DNA of 7,656 nt from contig JASBUM010000549.1 of assembly GCA_030147905.1 (NCBI GenBank), forward strand, positions 1-7,656, in the 5' to 3' direction. Source of the stretch: Acidimangrovimonas sp. GTDB taxonomy: Bacteria > Pseudomonadota > Alphaproteobacteria > Rhodobacterales > Rhodobacteraceae. The notes under the pieces are model-generated. The model was given only the letters and a program-made list of their open reading frames with translations, was not told where the DNA came from and searched no databases. Position 1 is the first letter of the stretch. Each line of letters begins with the position of its first letter. Of this stretch, positions 7,055 to 7,656 are shown in pieces. The position numbers and the translations under genes are program-made.

Positions 7055-7656
7055 AGCGCATCATCCTCATCACGGGATGTTCTTCGGGGATCGGCCATGA
7101 CGCCGCCCATGGCCTGGCGCGGCGGGGTTGGCGCGTCTTCGCCACCTGCCGCAAGCCGGAGGATTGCGCGCGGCTCGAAGGCGAGGGGTTGGAGAGCTTT
7201 CCGCTCGATCTCGCCGACGAAGGTTCGATCACGGCGGCGCTGGACGTGGTGCGGGAACGCGGTGGCGGACGGCTTGATGCGCTGTTCAACAACGGCGCCT
7301 TCGCCTGCCCCGGCGCGGTCGAGGATCTGCCGCGCGGCGCCTTGCGCGAGATCTTCGAGACCAATCTTTTCGGCACCCATGACCTGACCCGGCAGGTCAT
7401 TCCCCTGATGCGGGCGCAGGGGCACGGGCGCATCGTGAACAACTCCTCGGTCCTCGGTTTCGTCGGCGCCAGATGGCGCGGTGCCTATGTCGCCACGAAA
7501 TTCGCGCTTGAGGGCCTGAGCGACGTGATGCGGATGGAAATGGCCGACACGCCGATCAAGGTGATCCTGATCGAGCCCGGCCCGATCGGCACCCGGTTTC
7601 GCCAGAACGCAATCGCTCCCTTCGAGCGCTGGGTCGACTGGCAGGCCTCGGCCCGG
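7048..7656 (+). CDS. Classical short-chain dehydrogenase/reductase (SDR), 3' partial
   Basis: The frame is open from ATG 7048 to the end of the window (203 codons); about 60-80 C-terminal residues of a normal SDR are missing. Classical SDR motifs are in order: TGCSSGIG (9-16), the Rossmann dinucleotide-binding loop directly after the first strand; LDL (53-55) for adenine binding; NNGA (81-84) in place of the usual NNAG; N106; NNSS (131-134) with the catalytic Ser; Y147 and K151 in YVATK; and PGPIGTRF (177-184). Arg35 and Lys36 after the second strand (ATCRKPEDC) suggest NADP(H) preference. The family oxidises or reduces carbonyl or hydroxyl groups; the substrate cannot be deduced. The ATG fits because the Rossmann strand begins at residue 4. 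It is divergent from parC across a 112-bp gap, and nothing ties its function to topoisomerase IV. Confidence 0.93.
   Translation, partial: MDQRIILITGCSSGIGHDAAHGLARRGWRVFATCRKPEDCARLEGEGLESFPLDLADEGSITAALDVVRERGGGRLDALFNNGAFACPGAVEDLPRGALREIFETNLFGTHDLTRQVIPLMRAQGHGRIVNNSSVLGFVGARWRGAYVATKFALEGLSDVMRMEMADTPIKVILIEPGPIGTRFRQNAIAPFERWVDWQASAR

Noticed and set aside
4545..7100. Very long plus-strand open frame (851 codons) spanning all of parC
   Set aside because: It is the mirror frame of parC on the opposite strand. GC-rich codon use with few stops keeps it open. Its translation is low-complexity (His/Gln/Asp/Ala-rich) with no domain, and the ParC protein is unmistakable on the minus strand.

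Overview
The window is a GC-rich (clearly above 60% by eye), densely coding stretch of bacterial chromosome. The ParC sequence, the codon use and the SDR gene beside parC suggest an alphaproteobacterium, most likely Rhodobacterales (Paracoccus/Rhodovulum-like). This placement is inferred from sequence character only, not from a search.

Layout. (1) Positions 1-4606, plus strand: the end of a polysaccharide locus. It holds the 3' part of a large right-handed beta-helix protein with PKD-like and LamG-like C-terminal domains. After a GC-rich hairpin and a possible promoter comes a polytopic O-antigen ligase/polymerase-like membrane protein, whose best start is GTG at 2082 behind AAGGAG. A family-2 glycosyltransferase follows, overlapping the membrane protein by ATGA. 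(2) Positions 4620-6935, minus strand: a complete parC (topoisomerase IV subunit A), convergent with the glycosyltransferase and separated from it by 13 bp. (3) Positions 6936-7047: a 112-bp divergent intergenic region. It is marked by an exact 15-bp direct repeat that places an ATG/CAT palindrome at both gene starts. (4) From 7048 to the window end: a classical short-chain dehydrogenase/reductase (SDR), cut off at the 3' side.

How the genes fit together. The glycosyltransferase would add a sugar to a lipid-linked repeat on the cytoplasmic face. The membrane protein would polymerise or ligate the exported glycan. The beta-helix protein, probably exported, could bind, cleave or epimerise the polymer. 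This is inference from domain types and synteny; the sugar chemistry cannot be read from the sequence. parC and the SDR look like ordinary housekeeping genes, so the right side of the window marks a boundary between a variable surface-polysaccharide locus and the core chromosome.

I see no tRNA, rRNA, CRISPR array, insertion sequence or prophage module. No clearly new system is visible. The most worthwhile leads are the domain make-up of the beta-helix protein, the duplicated 15-mer at the divergent start codons, and the natural alanine at the ParC quinolone-determining position.
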